A stretch of DNA of 64,000 bases from contig DASXAA010000039.1 of NCBI GenBank assembly GCA_036407035.1, forward strand, positions 1-64,000. Reading direction: 5' to 3'. Shown here piece after piece: positions 63,247 through 64,000 of this stretch (positions are counted from its first letter, which is position 1; each line of letters starts with the position of its first letter). The notes beneath the pieces were generated by a model that did no database searches, was not told the origin of the DNA, and worked only from the letters and a program-made list of their open reading frames with translations. This stretch comes from JACVRW01 sp036407035 (GTDB lineage: Bacteria > Actinomycetota > Thermoleophilia > Solirubrobacterales > Thermoleophilaceae). The translations under genes were made by a program, and so were the position numbers.

Positions 63247-64000
63247 GTGGTCACCGCGATCATCTCGGACCTCCATCTCGGCATGGCCCGCGGCGGCGAC
63301 GTGGCCCGCGGCGGCGAGCCGCGCGAGCGCCTGCTCGAGGCCGTGGCCGGCGCCGACCGCGTCGTCATCCTCGGCGACCTGCTCGAGCTGCGCGAGGGCA
63401 GGCTGACCGAGGTGCTGGAGGTGGCGCGGCCGCTGATGGAGGGGCTGGGCCACGCCACGGCCGGGCGCCTGGTGACGATCGTGCCCGGCAACCACGACCA
63501 CCACCTCGGCGAGCCGTGGCTGACGCGCATGCGCTCGCGCGGAGACGCGCTCGGGCTGGAGCAGGAGTGGAGCGTCGGCCACGGAGACGGCGTCGGCGAG
63601 CGGCTCGCCGCCTGGATGCCGGACACGGAGGTGACCGTCGCCTACCCCGGGCTGTGGCTGCGTCCGGACGTGTACGTGACCCACGGGCACTACCTGGACG
63701 TGCACCTCACTGTGCCTCGGATCGAGTCGATCGCCGCCTCGGCGATGGCGCGCGTGACCGGGCGGCGCGACACGTGCGAGTCGGTCGCCGACTACGAGGC
63801 CGTGCTGTCGCCCATGTACGCGTTCCACTTCCAGCTCGCCCAGGGCCTCTCGCGTGACAGGCTCACGCGCGGCGGGCGGCTGTCGCGCGACGTGTGGGCG
63901 CGCGCCGGCGACTCCACCAACGGGCGCGTGACCGGGCTGCTGCTCGGGCGCGTGACGATCCCGGGCGCCGTGGCGCTCTTGAACGCCGCCGGGATCGGCC
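63247..64000 (+). CDS. Metallophosphoesterase (3' end outside window)
   Basis: The frame is open from GTG 63247 to the right edge (251 codons). Calcineurin-like motifs are clear: IISDLHLGMARGG (DxH), VILGDLLEL (GD), VPGNHDHHLG (GNHD) and VTHGHYLDVH (GHxH). The pattern resembles UDP-2,3-diacylglucosamine hydrolase-like (LpxH-type) phosphoesterases, but an actinobacterium without lipid A would use it on another phosphodiester. It is divergent from the Cys-motif gene by 49 nt. The C-terminus is missing. Confidence 0.87.
   Translation, partial: MVTAIISDLHLGMARGGDVARGGEPRERLLEAVAGADRVVILGDLLELREGRLTEVLEVARPLMEGLGHATAGRLVTIVPGNHDHHLGEPWLTRMRSRGDALGLEQEWSVGHGDGVGERLAAWMPDTEVTVAYPGLWLRPDVYVTHGHYLDVHLTVPRIESIAASAMARVTGRRDTCESVADYEAVLSPMYAFHFQLAQGLSRDRLTRGGRLSRDVWARAGDSTNGRVTGLLLGRVTIPGAVALLNAAGIG

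Overview
The window is chromosomal DNA of a very high-GC actinobacterium. The gene set, the many short gene overlaps, the GTG and TTG starts and the secreted collagen-like and Fn3 proteins suggest class Thermoleophilia (Solirubrobacterales-like); that placement is inference from gene content. About 54 protein genes fill nearly all of the sequence. I see no rRNA, tRNA, CRISPR array, phage or plasmid module and no intact insertion sequence.

0-9.6 kb: envelope and housekeeping genes. These are a truncated secreted protein, a collagen-like protein, a NodIJ-type ABC exporter, a lipase-like hydrolase, small secreted or membrane proteins, a thioredoxin-fold protein that lacks its cysteines, IspH and an M28 peptidase. 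9.6-19.5 kb: a WS/DGAT acyltransferase, both halves of an acetone-carboxylase-type enzyme (the alpha and gamma subunits are fused in one 921-residue protein), two alpha/beta hydrolases and, on the other strand, ferritin with a small Cys-rich protein. 19.7-26.3 kb: DUF899 protein, nitrilase-family amidase, MMPL exporter, HD-GYP/LuxR regulator and an Fn3 protein; a 167-bp MITE-like element lies between amidase and exporter.

26.3-39.1 kb: an apparent guanidino-nitrogen region. A four-gene leftward operon (DUF1989 protein, ureohydrolase, two FAD oxidoreductases) diverges from a PucR-family regulator. Next to it an APC permease diverges from a second ureohydrolase that resembles nickel-dependent guanidine hydrolases, followed by a polysaccharide-deacetylase-family protein. 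Two SDRs and a third, canonical ureohydrolase follow. The two divergent intergenic regions share an exact 13-bp sequence, GACGATCGTACGA, the best candidate for the PucR operator; this is the most interesting system in the window. The genes would together import a guanidino compound, split it to urea or ammonia and process the remaining amine or acid.

39-47 kb: lipoate ligase-like protein, beta-carbonic anhydrase, slipin/NfeD pair, DUF59 protein, FxsA, a HAD hydrolase, a TetR regulator and a secreted PHM-like plus cupredoxin copper protein. 47-52 kb: a PNPOx-like protein and three consecutive prepilin-like genes. 52-64 kb: hydrolase, lipoprotein nuclease, an unknown helical protein, a STAND ATPase, an AddAB/AdnAB-type helicase-nuclease pair, a Cys-motif protein and a metallophosphoesterase cut by the right edge.

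Two regulatory habits stand out. Many genes have a TANNNT -10 hexamer 6-8 nt before the start codon, so leaderless mRNAs are probably common. Convergent gene pairs either touch or overlap, or leave gaps holding long perfect palindromes.
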